Origin: a virus
Length of the DNA: 25,929 nucleotides
Reading direction: 5' to 3' (one strand)
IMG/VR virus record: IMGVR_UViG_3300031857_001210
Location: 1 to 25,929 of that record
Made by a program: the position numbers and the translations under genes. This document shows positions 5,140 to 12,197 of this stretch, piece after piece. Position 1 is the stretch's first letter. Each line of letters starts with the position of its first letter. A model generated the notes under the pieces. The model worked only from the letters and a program-made list of their open reading frames with translations. It was not told where the DNA came from and ran no database searches.

Positions 5140-6137
5140 AATCTTCCTCCATTGTCGAAAGACATCGGCACGCTGTTGTCGTACTCAACAAACTGCTGAC
5201 TGTCTTTGTGATACCAAAGCGAATACCAATCTTCGGCCTCGCCGTTCCTTTGCTTCTCGCACATCAACATGGCGTCAGGAATCATTGGATCGACTGGCCC
5301 GTTCTGCGCTTGATGCTCTTTCTTTTTATTGCGCCAGACCATCAACACATTGTCAACTTGGTCACTGATCGCGCCCGACCCTTTGATGTCATTTTTGTTT
5401 GGCTGAATTTCTTCACTAGCCAACTTGCGAATGTGATGTATTAAATGGATGTGGACATTGTGATCACGCGCAAGCGATGTCAACTCATCAACAAACATCT
5501 TCTGTGCGTTGTAGTCGTCCTCACCAGACACACACTTCATGAGCGAGTCAATAAAGATGTGTTGCACACCCAACTCGACGGCGCTGTATCGGGCCACTGC
5601 AATGACCTGCTGTGATGTCACCGTACCCTGCTGGTCATACAGCCACAACTTGCCGTGCGAGAAGTCCTGCAACCTTGTGACCAAGTCCATCAAGTGCTGT
5701 TGCTTGTTGACATACATTGGGTTGTAAATGTTCTCGCCTGCAAACTGTCGAAGCATACGAGTCAGTGTGCGCTTGGGCTTCATCTCAAACGATGCAATCA
5801 TCACGCGCTGGCCTTGCTTGATTAGGTGCAATGCAATCTGCCCAGTGACCATTGACTTGCCGCCGCCGTTGCCGCCAGCGTACAGCGTGACTTCGCCTGC
5901 ACGAAACCCAAAGCCTTGATGCGTCTTCGGCCACGGCATTGTTTGATGCGGCTCCTCCTTCGGGTTGATGAAGTCTTCGCGCACCTCTTCTAAAAATTCC
6001 ATAGCGCCGCGCACCTTTTGACCGACATCGTTGGCCTTGATGTACTTCTCGAAGTCAACCTCATCGGGTTTGACAATCCGAATGCGACGCGCCTCGTCCA
6101 ATTCCTTGGCCCGTTTTTGTATTTCAGACACCTGCAT
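5136..6137 (-). CDS. DnaB-type replicative helicase (RecA-like core)
   Basis: This 333-aa protein is a RecA-fold ATPase of the DnaB/gp4 helicase superfamily. It has Walker A GGNGGGKS (residues 88-95), SFEM (116-119), Walker B IFIDSL (194-199), the HLIHHIRK motif (231-238) and a KGSGAISDQVDNVLMVWRN segment that provides the arginine-finger region. The first about 75 residues are a short linker; there is no DnaB N-terminal domain. It would form a hexamer that unwinds the replication fork. A CHC2 zinc-finger protein encoded immediately upstream overlaps its start by 14 nt, so primase zinc-binding domain and helicase are separate proteins here, unlike the T7 gp4 fusion. Confidence 0.9.
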   Translation of the reverse strand: MQVSEIQKRAKELDEARRIRIVKPDEVDFEKYIKANDVGQKVRGAMEFLEEVREDFINPKEEPHQTMPWPKTHQGFGFRAGEVTLYAGGNGGGKSMVTGQIALHLIKQGQRVMIASFEMKPKRTLTRMLRQFAGENIYNPMYVNKQQHLMDLVTRLQDFSHGKLWLYDQQGTVTSQQVIAVARYSAVELGVQHIFIDSLMKCVSGEDDYNAQKMFVDELTSLARDHNVHIHLIHHIRKLASEEIQPNKNDIKGSGAISDQVDNVLMVWRNKKKEHQAQNGPVDPMIPDAMLMCEKQRNGEAEDWYSLWYHKDSQQFVEYDNSVPMSFDNGGRF

Positions 6138-6558
6138 ATACCACTACCTCCTCAATTCGCTGTTGTGCCACTTTTAATCGCTCCATGTCCTCATTGCTGA
6201 GTTGTTTGCCCTTGCTCAAGTCGTATGCCGCAATCATCACCACTAAGCACTCAAACGACGCAATGCGTAAGAGGTCGCTGGCGTAGAACGCTGGCTTGAC
6301 CTTGGGCTTTCCTGTGTCGTTCCAATCGCGCTTTTTTTCGTCTGGTGGAAACAAGTCGTTCATATCCATGCCGACAGCGCCGACCACATCATGCACCGCA
6401 CATCCACCAAAACAATGCACCAGAACTCGACCGTCTTCGGTCTCCCGAACTGACAACGATGGTGACTTGTCCTCATGTGCTGGGCATTGTGCAGTCCAAG
6501 AACCATTACGGCCCCTGACCTTGCCTAGACGCGAAACAAAACGCTCGGCTGGGGTCAT
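6124..6558 (-). CDS. CHC2-type primase zinc-finger protein
   Basis: The 144-aa protein carries a DnaG-like zinc-binding domain: CPAH at 25-28, then KSPSLSV, and HCFGGC (C49, C53), with the typical VxxxVGMDMNDLF helix after it. No TOPRIM catalytic domain (EGxxD, DxD) is present; the rest is a short helix-rich tail. It may guide template recognition for a host primase or for a primase encoded elsewhere in the phage. The gene lies between DUF1376 and helicase genes in the replication operon with overlapping ends. Confidence 0.85.
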   Translation of the reverse strand: MTPAERFVSRLGKVRGRNGSWTAQCPAHEDKSPSLSVRETEDGRVLVHCFGGCAVHDVVGAVGMDMNDLFPPDEKKRDWNDTGKPKVKPAFYASDLLRIASFECLVVMIAAYDLSKGKQLSNEDMERLKVAQQRIEEVVVYAGV

Positions 6559-7208
6559 ATCACCCTCCGCGCCGTTGCCTGCTGTTCGCCTGCATCATCT
6601 TCCCAGCGGCGCTGGTTGATGTAGGTCAATGGCGCAGGATCAAAGCCGCCAGTCCACTGCTCGGTTTTCTTCAGGCGCGTAACGCTGGCAATAATGGTGT
6701 CAGCCACCATGTCAAGGTTGTGCTTGTCCCACTTCTTCTCGCACTCGGCGCGGGCAACCTTTCTTTTTGACGAAGGCCACGCAGACCAAAAGTCGTTGAA
6801 TCGCGATGTTGTCGGTGTCACCGACGATATATTCTTATTCTGTATCTGTATCTGTTTAGGGTTAACCTTCGGTTTTGATTCGGTTATCGATTCGGTTTTC
6901 TTCGGCCTGCCGCCTCGCTTTCCGAGTTGTCGATTATTTTCAACTTGATGTTGATACTTCGCGATTTCCATGTCACAACGACTGTTGCGATACCCATCAA
7001 CACCCTTGTCAAAAAATTCCCCCAAAACCGATTCGGTTATGTCCAAGTCAAGGCGGATTTTGCGTGCAACCGATTCGGTTTCGAGTGGGATTGGCTTCTC
7101 GCTGATATAGTACAAATCAAGCAGGCGGCGGTATGCCAAGTCTTCGGCATCCGACAAGTGGTTGGTGTGTGTGATGTAGTCGCCCAAATAGAATTTGTAC
7201 CAGATCAC
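6555..7208 (-). CDS. DUF1376 replication protein
   Basis: The N-terminus (WYKFYLGDYITHTNHLSDAEDLAYRRLLDLYYISEKPIP) is the DUF1376 domain, found in phage replication regions. The middle is a hydrophilic linker. The C-terminal 70 residues (FNDFWSAWPSSKRKVARAECEKKW ... APLTYINQRRWEDD) resemble the end of lambda O/phage replication initiators that contact the helicase. A role in initiating replication or loading the helicase is inferred from domain and neighbours. The start is a GTG at 7208, giving a GTGA overlap with the upstream regulator gene. Confidence 0.82.
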   Translation of the reverse strand: MIWYKFYLGDYITHTNHLSDAEDLAYRRLLDLYYISEKPIPLETESVARKIRLDLDITESVLGEFFDKGVDGYRNSRCDMEIAKYQHQVENNRQLGKRGGRPKKTESITESKPKVNPKQIQIQNKNISSVTPTTSRFNDFWSAWPSSKRKVARAECEKKWDKHNLDMVADTIIASVTRLKKTEQWTGGFDPAPLTYINQRRWEDDAGEQQATARRVI

Positions 7209-7414
7209 TTGATGTCTCCAAAGATGTCAGGCCGTAATGTTGCACGCAACACCTTGCCCTTTGTGTATCGTTCAATGGCAACGCAAACCTCTGCGCTTGC
7301 CAGCCCTCGGCCCGTGATGAGTGCGGCCATCCACTGCTTAGTGATGCCTAAGTGTCGCGCCAACGCAATCTTCGCACCCCTTGGTTTATCTTCAAAAAAT
7401 TCCTCTAGCGTCAT
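7205..7414 (-). CDS. Cro/YdaS-like HTH regulator, 69 aa
   Basis: A helix-turn-helix is seen in AKIALARHLGITKQWMAALITGRGLASAEVCVAIERYTKGKV, close to the YdaS/Cro class of small phage regulators. The ATG at 7414 is chosen because it follows a GGAG at the right distance; an upstream in-frame start at 7453 would precede the likely transcription start. The gene is first in the leftward early operon and sits behind a promoter with an operator-like palindrome, so autoregulation and control of the promoter modules at 64-2597 are reasonable guesses. An antitoxin role, as proposed for YdaS, is also possible. Confidence 0.78.
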   Translation of the reverse strand: MTLEEFFEDKPRGAKIALARHLGITKQWMAALITGRGLASAEVCVAIERYTKGKVLRATLRPDIFGDIK

Positions 7415-7429
7415 CTCGACTCCATGTGT

Positions 7430-7452
7430 TAGTGAAACTTGATCATACACCA
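7430..7452 (-). promoter_or_regulatory. Degenerate fourth operator
   Basis: By hand alignment this 23-bp segment matches copy A of the promoter-module palindrome at about 16 of 23 positions, including the outer GGTG and CACTA arms. It overlaps the -10 of the leftward promoter at 7442-7447. The weaker match may mean lower affinity. A binding role is inferred. Confidence 0.35.
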
Positions 7453-7469
7453 AAAAAACAATTGTGCAA
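7442..7469 (-). promoter_or_regulatory. Leftward early promoter
   Basis: On the minus strand TTGCAC (7464-7469) and TATGAT (7442-7447) are separated by 16 bp, a good sigma70 promoter. Transcription would start near 7435 and enter the HTH regulator, DUF1376, primase-domain and helicase genes. The -35 element is only six bases from the -35 of the divergent rightward promoter. Confidence 0.7.
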
Positions 7470-7475
7470 GGGTTG

Positions 7476-7503
7476 TTGCAAAATAAGTTAATGTGTGTAT
7501 GAT
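7476..7503 (+). promoter_or_regulatory. Rightward early promoter
   Basis: TTGCAA (7476-7481), 16 bp, then TATGAT (7498-7503). The two divergent promoters have the same -10 and the same spacer length. It drives the plus-strand operon beginning at 7532. Confidence 0.7.
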
Positions 7504-7531
7504 ACCAACATCAACAGCGAAGGAGGAGTGT

Positions 7532-7711
7532 ATGCACAGCGAAGAGGAATACAACCAAGTAATGCTGGAGAGGCAACAAATGCTTGAGGAGGCTCTAGAA
7601 CGGGCTGAGACAGGCGTTGCAACCGAGGACGACTGGAACACCATCCGCTTTGAATGCGGGGTTACCAGACGGCCAAAATCAACTGAAACTAGGAGCGAAT
7701 CATGGCTTTAA
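7532..7711 (+). CDS. Small acidic protein, 59 aa, leader gene of the rightward operon
   Basis: The product MHSEEEYNQVMLERQQMLEEALERAETG...ESWL is an amphipathic, Glu-rich helix with no recognised domain. The start at 7532 is chosen because AAGGAGGAG lies just upstream; the earlier ATG at 7493 lies within the promoter spacer and would not be transcribed. It overlaps the SSB-like gene by 10 nt. Its role is unknown; a small regulatory or anti-host peptide is possible. Confidence 0.72.
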   Translation: MHSEEEYNQVMLERQQMLEEALERAETGVATEDDWNTIRFECGVTRRPKSTETRSESWL

Positions 7712-8355
7712 TAGCGCGAGAGAGTGGTGGCGGCGGAACCTTTACCCCAGTGCCCCCGGGGATGTACTTGGCACGGTGCTACCGCATCGTTGACCTTGGA
7801 ACACAAAAGAGCGAATACCTCGGCCAGATCAAAAATCTGCCAAAGGTGATGTTGCAGTTTGAAGTGCATGGCGAAGACGACGCAGGCAAGCCATTGGTCA
7901 CGGCCAAAAACGAGCCAATGTCGATCAGCAAGAACTTCACGCTGTCATTGGCAGAGAAGGCAACCCTGCGCAAAGACCTGCAAACATGGCGCGGCAAAGA
8001 GTTTACGCCTGACGAGTTGCGTGGATTCCAGATTGACAATGTGCTTGGGGCTTGGGCCATGATTGCCATCACGAAAGCGATGGGCAACAACGGCAAGGAG
8101 TACACCAACATTGCCAACATCAACTCGGTGCCCAAGGCTATGAAGGCGAACCTGCCTGAAGGCCACAACAAGTGCGCCGCGTTCTACATTGAAAGCCCAG
8201 ACATGGATATGTTTGAGTCCTTCAGTGACAACCTTCGCGCCAAGATCGAGCAGTCACCAGAGTGGCAGGCCCGTCAAGGCAATCAATCCGCCAAAGCCCC
8301 AAGTGCCTCCAAAGGCTCAGGCTTTGATGACATGGACGACGACATCCCGTTTTAA
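7702..8355 (+). CDS. SSB-like phage protein with acidic tail
   Basis: This 217-aa protein ends in SGFDDMDDDIPF. The DDIPF tail is the C-terminal protein-interaction tip of bacterial SSB, used to dock recombination and replication proteins. The body (PVPPGMYLARCYRIVDLGTQ ... VMLQFEV ... FTLSLAEKATLRKDLQTWRGKEFT ... GAWAMIAITKAMGNNGKEYTNIANI) resembles phage ssDNA-binding proteins of the OB type. It follows a good AGGAGCGAATC leader. It is probably the phage's own ssDNA-binding protein, expressed with the nuclease two genes downstream; known family, no direct proof of binding. Confidence 0.8.
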   Translation: MALIARESGGGGTFTPVPPGMYLARCYRIVDLGTQKSEYLGQIKNLPKVMLQFEVHGEDDAGKPLVTAKNEPMSISKNFTLSLAEKATLRKDLQTWRGKEFTPDELRGFQIDNVLGAWAMIAITKAMGNNGKEYTNIANINSVPKAMKANLPEGHNKCAAFYIESPDMDMFESFSDNLRAKIEQSPEWQARQGNQSAKAPSASKGSGFDDMDDDIPF

Positions 8356-8373
8356 ACCAAAAGGAGAGTGGCA

Positions 8374-8643
8374 ATGTTTATTTCAACTAAAGAAAAAAAC
8401 CAAATTGAAGAGGCGCTTAAAGGACTTTGCATCCGTATTGAACACCTCAGTACAGAAATGCTTTATCTGTCTGGAAAAATAAAGGCGCTTGAAGGCGGAA
8501 AGACATCGCCAAAAAAGCCTAGAAAGCAATCAACAATGAGCGCAGAGGGCCGAGCAAGAATAGGTGCCGCAGTGAAGGCTTATCACGCAAAGAAAAAATT
8601 GGAGAAAGAAAATGCTACAAGCATCAGCACCACGAGCATCTGA
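8374..8643 (+). CDS. Small basic protein, 89 aa
   Basis: The N-terminal half is a helical Glu/Ile-rich segment (NQIEEALKGLCIRIEHLSTEMLYLSGKIKALEGG) that could form a coiled coil. The C-terminal half is lysine-rich (KKPRKQSTMSAEGRARIGAAVKAYHAKKKLEKEN), a typical nucleic-acid binding tail that recurs in phage proteins. The ATG at 8374 follows AAGGAGAG with normal spacing. It overlaps the nuclease gene by 32 nt. Possibly an accessory to the SSB or nuclease. Confidence 0.7.
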   Translation: MFISTKEKNQIEEALKGLCIRIEHLSTEMLYLSGKIKALEGGKTSPKKPRKQSTMSAEGRARIGAAVKAYHAKKKLEKENATSISTTSI

Positions 8644-9379
8644 GTCAAATCACTGGTACACCCGCGATGGCGTGCCTATGTACACCGTAGAGGCCAAGAA
8701 GGGGGGTCAGCGCAATACAACCCTGCGCGACGCCCGCACAATGAACTTGGTGCCCAGTGTCACTACAATCCTCAACATCGCCGCAAAACCAGCCCTGCTT
8801 GCTTGGATGCAACAGCAGGTGCTGTATGCGGCGCTCACGCTTCCACGCCGCCCAGACGAGCCTGAAAAGGAATACATCGACCGAATCATCAACGATTCCA
8901 AAGAACAGGGTCGTTCTGCGGCGGATGCTGGAACAGACATCCATGCATCGATACAAGGACACTATGAAGGAAAGACAACAGGCAAGCACGCCGAGATGGT
9001 TGCCGCCTGCACGCAAGCAATTGACAACTGGGCTGGCCCACGCACATGGATCAGCGAACGAGCCTTTGCGCACGAGGCGGGCTTTGGGGGCAAATGCGAC
9101 CTCTATTCTGAATCGGACGGCGGCTTTGTGGCTGACATCAAAACCAAAGAGTTCACCGACCCAGACAAGATTGGTGGATACGATGAGCATCTGATGCAGT
9201 TGGCCGCGTACCGTGTGGGCCTTGGCGTGCCCACCGCACGGTGTGCCAATGTGTTTGTGTCTCGCAATGTCCCCGGCCTCGTGGTGGTCAAGGAGTGGCC
9301 CCTCGAAGACCTGAACACAGGCTGGGAGATGTTCATGCACCTTCTGGCATTCTGGCAACTCAAAAACGACCATAAGTAA
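8612..9379 (+). CDS. PD-(D/E)XK exonuclease, RecB-like
   Basis: The 255-aa product has the RecB-like nuclease pattern: GTDIHASIQGHYEG (H111), then an active-site stretch ERAFAHEAGFGGKCDL (D163) and VADIKTK (D175, K177), followed by YDEHLMQLAAYRVG, the typical Q-Y motif of these enzymes. It probably acts as a metal-dependent exonuclease that resects ends for phage recombination, together with the SSB-like protein. Other possible roles are host DNA degradation or Cas4-like processing, but there is no iron-sulfur cysteine set. The start at 8612 has GGAGAAAG upstream and overlaps the previous gene. Confidence 0.85.
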   Translation: MLQASAPRASESNHWYTRDGVPMYTVEAKKGGQRNTTLRDARTMNLVPSVTTILNIAAKPALLAWMQQQVLYAALTLPRRPDEPEKEYIDRIINDSKEQGRSAADAGTDIHASIQGHYEGKTTGKHAEMVAACTQAIDNWAGPRTWISERAFAHEAGFGGKCDLYSESDGGFVADIKTKEFTDPDKIGGYDEHLMQLAAYRVGLGVPTARCANVFVSRNVPGLVVVKEWPLEDLNTGWEMFMHLLAFWQLKNDHK

Positions 9380-9381
9380 TC

Positions 9382-9594
9382 ATGGAAAAAATAGAAGCAT
9401 TCAAAGCCAGCGATGGCTCTTTGTGGGAGAGCAAGGAAAAGGCCGAGCGCCAAGAACTGTTCCTGCAAAAAGACATGATTGTTGAAGAGTTTCTCGACAA
9501 CGACATCAATCCCTACAAGGCGCTGGCGCAACGATCAATCGCAAGAACCACCATCATCAACTGGGAACTTTGGAAGAACAAAAATGCTGAGTGA
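9382..9594 (+). CDS. Small hypothetical protein, 70 aa
   Basis: Starts two bases after the nuclease stop. The sequence MEKIEAFKASDGSLWESKEKAERQELFLQKDMIVEEF begins like small phage proteins that carry a short beta hairpin (AFKASDGSLWESKEKA) followed by a helix. The second half (YKALAQRSIARTTIINWELWK) could be a helix-turn-helix-like hairpin. Function unknown. Confidence 0.68.
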   Translation: MEKIEAFKASDGSLWESKEKAERQELFLQKDMIVEEFLDNDINPYKALAQRSIARTTIINWELWKNKNAE

Positions 9595-9805
9595 AGAAAC
9601 AGTCAAACAAATTTTTTTCTACTGCGATCTGCACGAGCCTAATGCGGTGGTTGCCGACGATGTAGACATCGTTCAATTTGCGCATAAGATTGCCGCGTTT
9701 GTTGAGCCTATCATTGCCGCAAAGGAACATCAAAGATGCGTACAGATCGTGAGCCATATGAACCCAGAGGTCTCCCGCTCGTTGGCAAATCAGAGACCGA
9801 AATAG
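9584..9805 (+). CDS. Small hypothetical protein, 73 aa
   Basis: Starts at the ATG within the last codons of the previous gene, reading MLSEETVKQIFFYCDLHEPNAVVADDVDIVQFAHKIAAFVEP. Short helical phage protein with an acidic middle; no function recognised. An earlier in-frame ATG at 9479 would overlap the upstream gene by 116 nt and is less likely. It overlaps the next gene by 70 nt in another frame, which is unusual for this window. Confidence 0.55.
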   Translation: MLSEETVKQIFFYCDLHEPNAVVADDVDIVQFAHKIAAFVEPIIAAKEHQRCVQIVSHMNPEVSRSLANQRPK

Positions 9806-9918
9806 ACGAGGCGCTGATGGAGGCGTACTTGGCAGGCTTTGACGCTGGCGTTGAAGAGGCCCAGAGGCAGTTCATCCAGACGCAAATTCTTTTGATGACT
9901 CCAGCAGGAAACGCATGA
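9736..9918 (+). CDS. Small hypothetical protein, 60 aa
   Basis: The product MRTDREPYEPRGLPLVGKSETEIDEALMEAYLAGFDAGVEEAQRQFIQ... is a charged helical protein with the AYLAGFDAGVEEA pattern often seen in small phage proteins. AAGGAA precedes the start at a somewhat long distance. It ends with an ATGA overlap with the cysteine-cluster gene. Confidence 0.6.
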   Translation: MRTDREPYEPRGLPLVGKSETEIDEALMEAYLAGFDAGVEEAQRQFIQTQILLMTPAGNA

Positions 9919-10343
9919 CCGACAAAGTGATACCGATATTGCCAGAACGCGCCTGTGGGGAATGCACGGCCTGCTGTGAGGGGTGGTTAAGTGGGGAGGC
10001 TTACGGCCAGACCTTTCAGCCGGGTCGCCCCTGCTTCTACCTGCAAGACGGTTGCGGCATCTATGAGACCCGCCCAGAAGACCCTTGCAAGACCTACAAA
10101 TGCGTTTGGTTGAAAGAGAACACGCTTCCCCTGTGGATGCGGCCAGACAGGTCTGGAGCCATCGTCACCGAGCGCGAGGTCGAGGGCATTAAATATTGGG
10201 ATGTCTCGGAATGCGGCGAGACCTTGACCTCAGAGATGCTGTCGTGGCTGATCATGTACACCATCGACAACCAAGCCAACCTTCAGTGGCGCGTCAAAAG
10301 CGGTGCGCTAAAGATCGGCCAGCCTGATTTCCTTGAGCAATAA
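9915..10343 (+). CDS. YkgJ-type Zn/Fe-chelating cysteine-cluster protein
   Basis: The 142-aa protein has CGECTACC (C14, C17, C20, C21), then GRPCFYL (C40), GCGIYETRPEDPCKTYKC (C47, C58, C63), a recognisable YkgJ/CxxCxxCC family pattern. Members bind zinc or iron-sulfur; some (FliB-like) are linked to protein methylation, but most are uncharacterised. The C-terminal part has no motif I know. It is the last gene of the rightward operon and its TAA overlaps the A-run that serves as U-tract for the terminator of the opposing late operon. Confidence 0.85.
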   Translation: MTDKVIPILPERACGECTACCEGWLSGEAYGQTFQPGRPCFYLQDGCGIYETRPEDPCKTYKCVWLKENTLPLWMRPDRSGAIVTEREVEGIKYWDVSECGETLTSEMLSWLIMYTIDNQANLQWRVKSGALKIGQPDFLEQ

Positions 10344-10365
10344 AAAAGCCCCCATTGCTGGGGGC
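10342..10365 (-). terminator. Intrinsic terminator of the late operon
   Basis: On the minus strand a GCCCCC-AGCAAT-GGGGGC hairpin (10348-10365) is followed by TTTTTT (10342-10347). It stands about 27 bases past the stop of the last late gene (10392). It faces the leftward transcript; on the plus strand no T-run follows, so it would be a poor terminator for the rightward operon. Confidence 0.85.
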
Positions 10366-10391
10366 CAAGGGTAGGAGAGTGGCAACTGCAA

Positions 10392-12197
10392 CTACCGCAT
10401 CAATGTTAACCCACCTCTGGCCTTTTGTGGTTCTTTTTTTGGAGCAAATACGCCTTTTTTCCCAAGGTAATCGTGAAGTATCCAGACTGGAATCATTCCA
10501 AGGCTTCCAACCGTTCCTACGCCCTTTACAGCCAACGAGGCTGGGCTAGTAGGTGGAGCCATAGACGCGGCGTTTAGGGCGGCTTCTATGGTGCCTATAA
10601 CGGCTCCAGAAGTGTCGCCCTCATTGGCTCTTTTAACCGCCTCGTCAAGCGATAAAGTTGTCCCAGCGGCACCCAACACATTGCCAATGACTGGCAACTT
10701 CTCAGAGAACCTGCGGCCAGCCTCACGAGCGGCCATTGTCAAGCCACTTGGTTGAGCCGCCGCCGCTTCTTTGGCGGTTTGCTGTGCAGTTCTGGCGCTG
10801 ATCTGGGCGGTCTCCAGTTTGCTTGCATCAGACTTTGCTTGAGATGCGGCCTGCTGTCTGGCAGTGTTTGCCGCCCTTTTTGCTTCAGCCGCCCGCTCAC
10901 CAGCAGAAATCTTAGACTTGCGGGCCTGCTCAACCCGTCTTTCTGCCGCTTGACGCTGGCGGGCAAGGTCGGCCTCTGCGGCTAAACGCTTGGCTTCCTC
11001 GGCTTGGGCGCGTGCGGCCTGCTCTGCGGCCTCTTGCGCTTGCTTTGCGGCCAACTGTCCCTCAAGTTCTTTTGTAAGATCAGTAGGCAAAGAAAGTGTT
11101 TTTGTTGGGTCTAATTTGTAGTCGCCAAGCCCCATGCCTTCCAAACGCTGAACGGCGGCTGTTTGAGCATCAATAATTGCCTGACCGCCTTTGGGGTTGT
11201 CCCCCCTCATGTTTCTAGCCTTTTCAGCCAATGCGGTTGGAATGTCGTCGCTCATGGCCTCAACCCATTTCTGAGCGCCAGAAGCGCCAGAAGTTGTTCT
11301 TGCCGCAATCTGCTCGGCTGTCTCTGCGGCGGCTGTCTCAACTGGCGGAACATAAGTTTTTGGCAAGCCCTTCAAGTTTTTTTGGGCTTCACGCAACTCA
11401 TCTTCCATCAACTCTTTGCCCATCTTGCGCATATCAAACTCGCGCTGTAAGGAGTCAACATCAATTGGCTCTCGGCCTGAAACAACTTTTCCAATTTCTC
11501 CAACCCTAGTTTGCGCCGCTCTGGCCGCATCTTTTGCCGCCTGCACCTGTTGGGGCGTCTTCTCGCCTTCGCCAACCAAATGCTTTTCAGGGTCTTGCAA
11601 TATCTTTTCAAGAACACCCTTGGTAAGGCCGACACCTGCGGCGGCTGGAATCTCTGGGTTCTCCAGCGCCTTGGTCGCAATGTACTCGCCACTATCAGCA
11701 AGTGCGCCCATGACCTTCTCGGTATTGGACTGCTCTGGCACTAAAGCAGGCAAAGTCTCGCCGCTATCCGATCTGGCCCTTGGTTCGTAACCTGCAAATG
11801 GGTCTTTGACTGACGGTTCTTTTTTCTCTGCTGGGGCAGAAGTTGTACCACTTTCAAACTGAGCAATCAAATCAGCAAGTTTTTCCTCCGAGCCTTTAGG
11901 GAAAGGATCGGTTGTGCTTTGAAGGCCAAGATTTTGGGCCAAAAAAATCTTGTAATTTTCTCGCCCCTCTTCTGGATTTTCAGCCATCGCTGGCGCGTAT
12001 TTGTCAATAAACGCGTTAGGGTTGTTGAGACCTTGCCGTTGCTTGGCGCGGATGTCTTGCATCAATGCATTGCGGCCAGCGTCTTTGTTTTCAAAGATGG
12101 CGAAGCCTCGGTCGTCAACACCAATCTGACCTTTGTAGGTAAAGCCCTTGGGCCGCAGGTTACCGGGGTTGTTGTTGTAGTCAGCAACCGATGTCAT
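10392..12197 (-). CDS. Internal-virion-type protein with NNPGNLR domain, 601 aa
   Basis: The first about 95 residues (NNPGNLRPKG at 9-18, then DDRGFAIFENKDAGRNALMQDI) form a domain found at the ends of phage virion proteins; I know of no confirmed enzymatic activity for it. A long Ala/Glu/Gln/Lys-rich region (about residues 380-480) has the look of a continuous helix or coiled coil, as in ejected internal virion proteins. A glycine/alanine-rich hydrophobic stretch follows (LPVIGNVLGAAGTTLSL, VKGVGTVGSLGMIPVWILHDYLG), which could be membrane-active. It ends in KARGGLTLMR. The start at 12197 overlaps the previous stop by ATGA. Confidence 0.72.
   Translation of the reverse strand: MTSVADYNNNPGNLRPKGFTYKGQIGVDDRGFAIFENKDAGRNALMQDIRAKQRQGLNNPNAFIDKYAPAMAENPEEGRENYKIFLAQNLGLQSTTDPFPKGSEEKLADLIAQFESGTTSAPAEKKEPSVKDPFAGYEPRARSDSGETLPALVPEQSNTEKVMGALADSGEYIATKALENPEIPAAAGVGLTKGVLEKILQDPEKHLVGEGEKTPQQVQAAKDAARAAQTRVGEIGKVVSGREPIDVDSLQREFDMRKMGKELMEDELREAQKNLKGLPKTYVPPVETAAAETAEQIAARTTSGASGAQKWVEAMSDDIPTALAEKARNMRGDNPKGGQAIIDAQTAAVQRLEGMGLGDYKLDPTKTLSLPTDLTKELEGQLAAKQAQEAAEQAARAQAEEAKRLAAEADLARQRQAAERRVEQARKSKISAGERAAEAKRAANTARQQAASQAKSDASKLETAQISARTAQQTAKEAAAAQPSGLTMAAREAGRRFSEKLPVIGNVLGAAGTTLSLDEAVKRANEGDTSGAVIGTIEAALNAASMAPPTSPASLAVKGVGTVGSLGMIPVWILHDYLGKKGVFAPKKEPQKARGGLTLMR

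Noticed and set aside
7493-7531. Start of the first rightward gene at 7493
   Set aside because: That ATG lies within the promoter spacer; the ATG at 7532 follows AAGGAGGAG.
8645-9373. A 242-aa minus-strand open frame
   Set aside because: It lies opposite the PD-(D/E)XK nuclease, whose catalytic motifs support the plus-strand frame.
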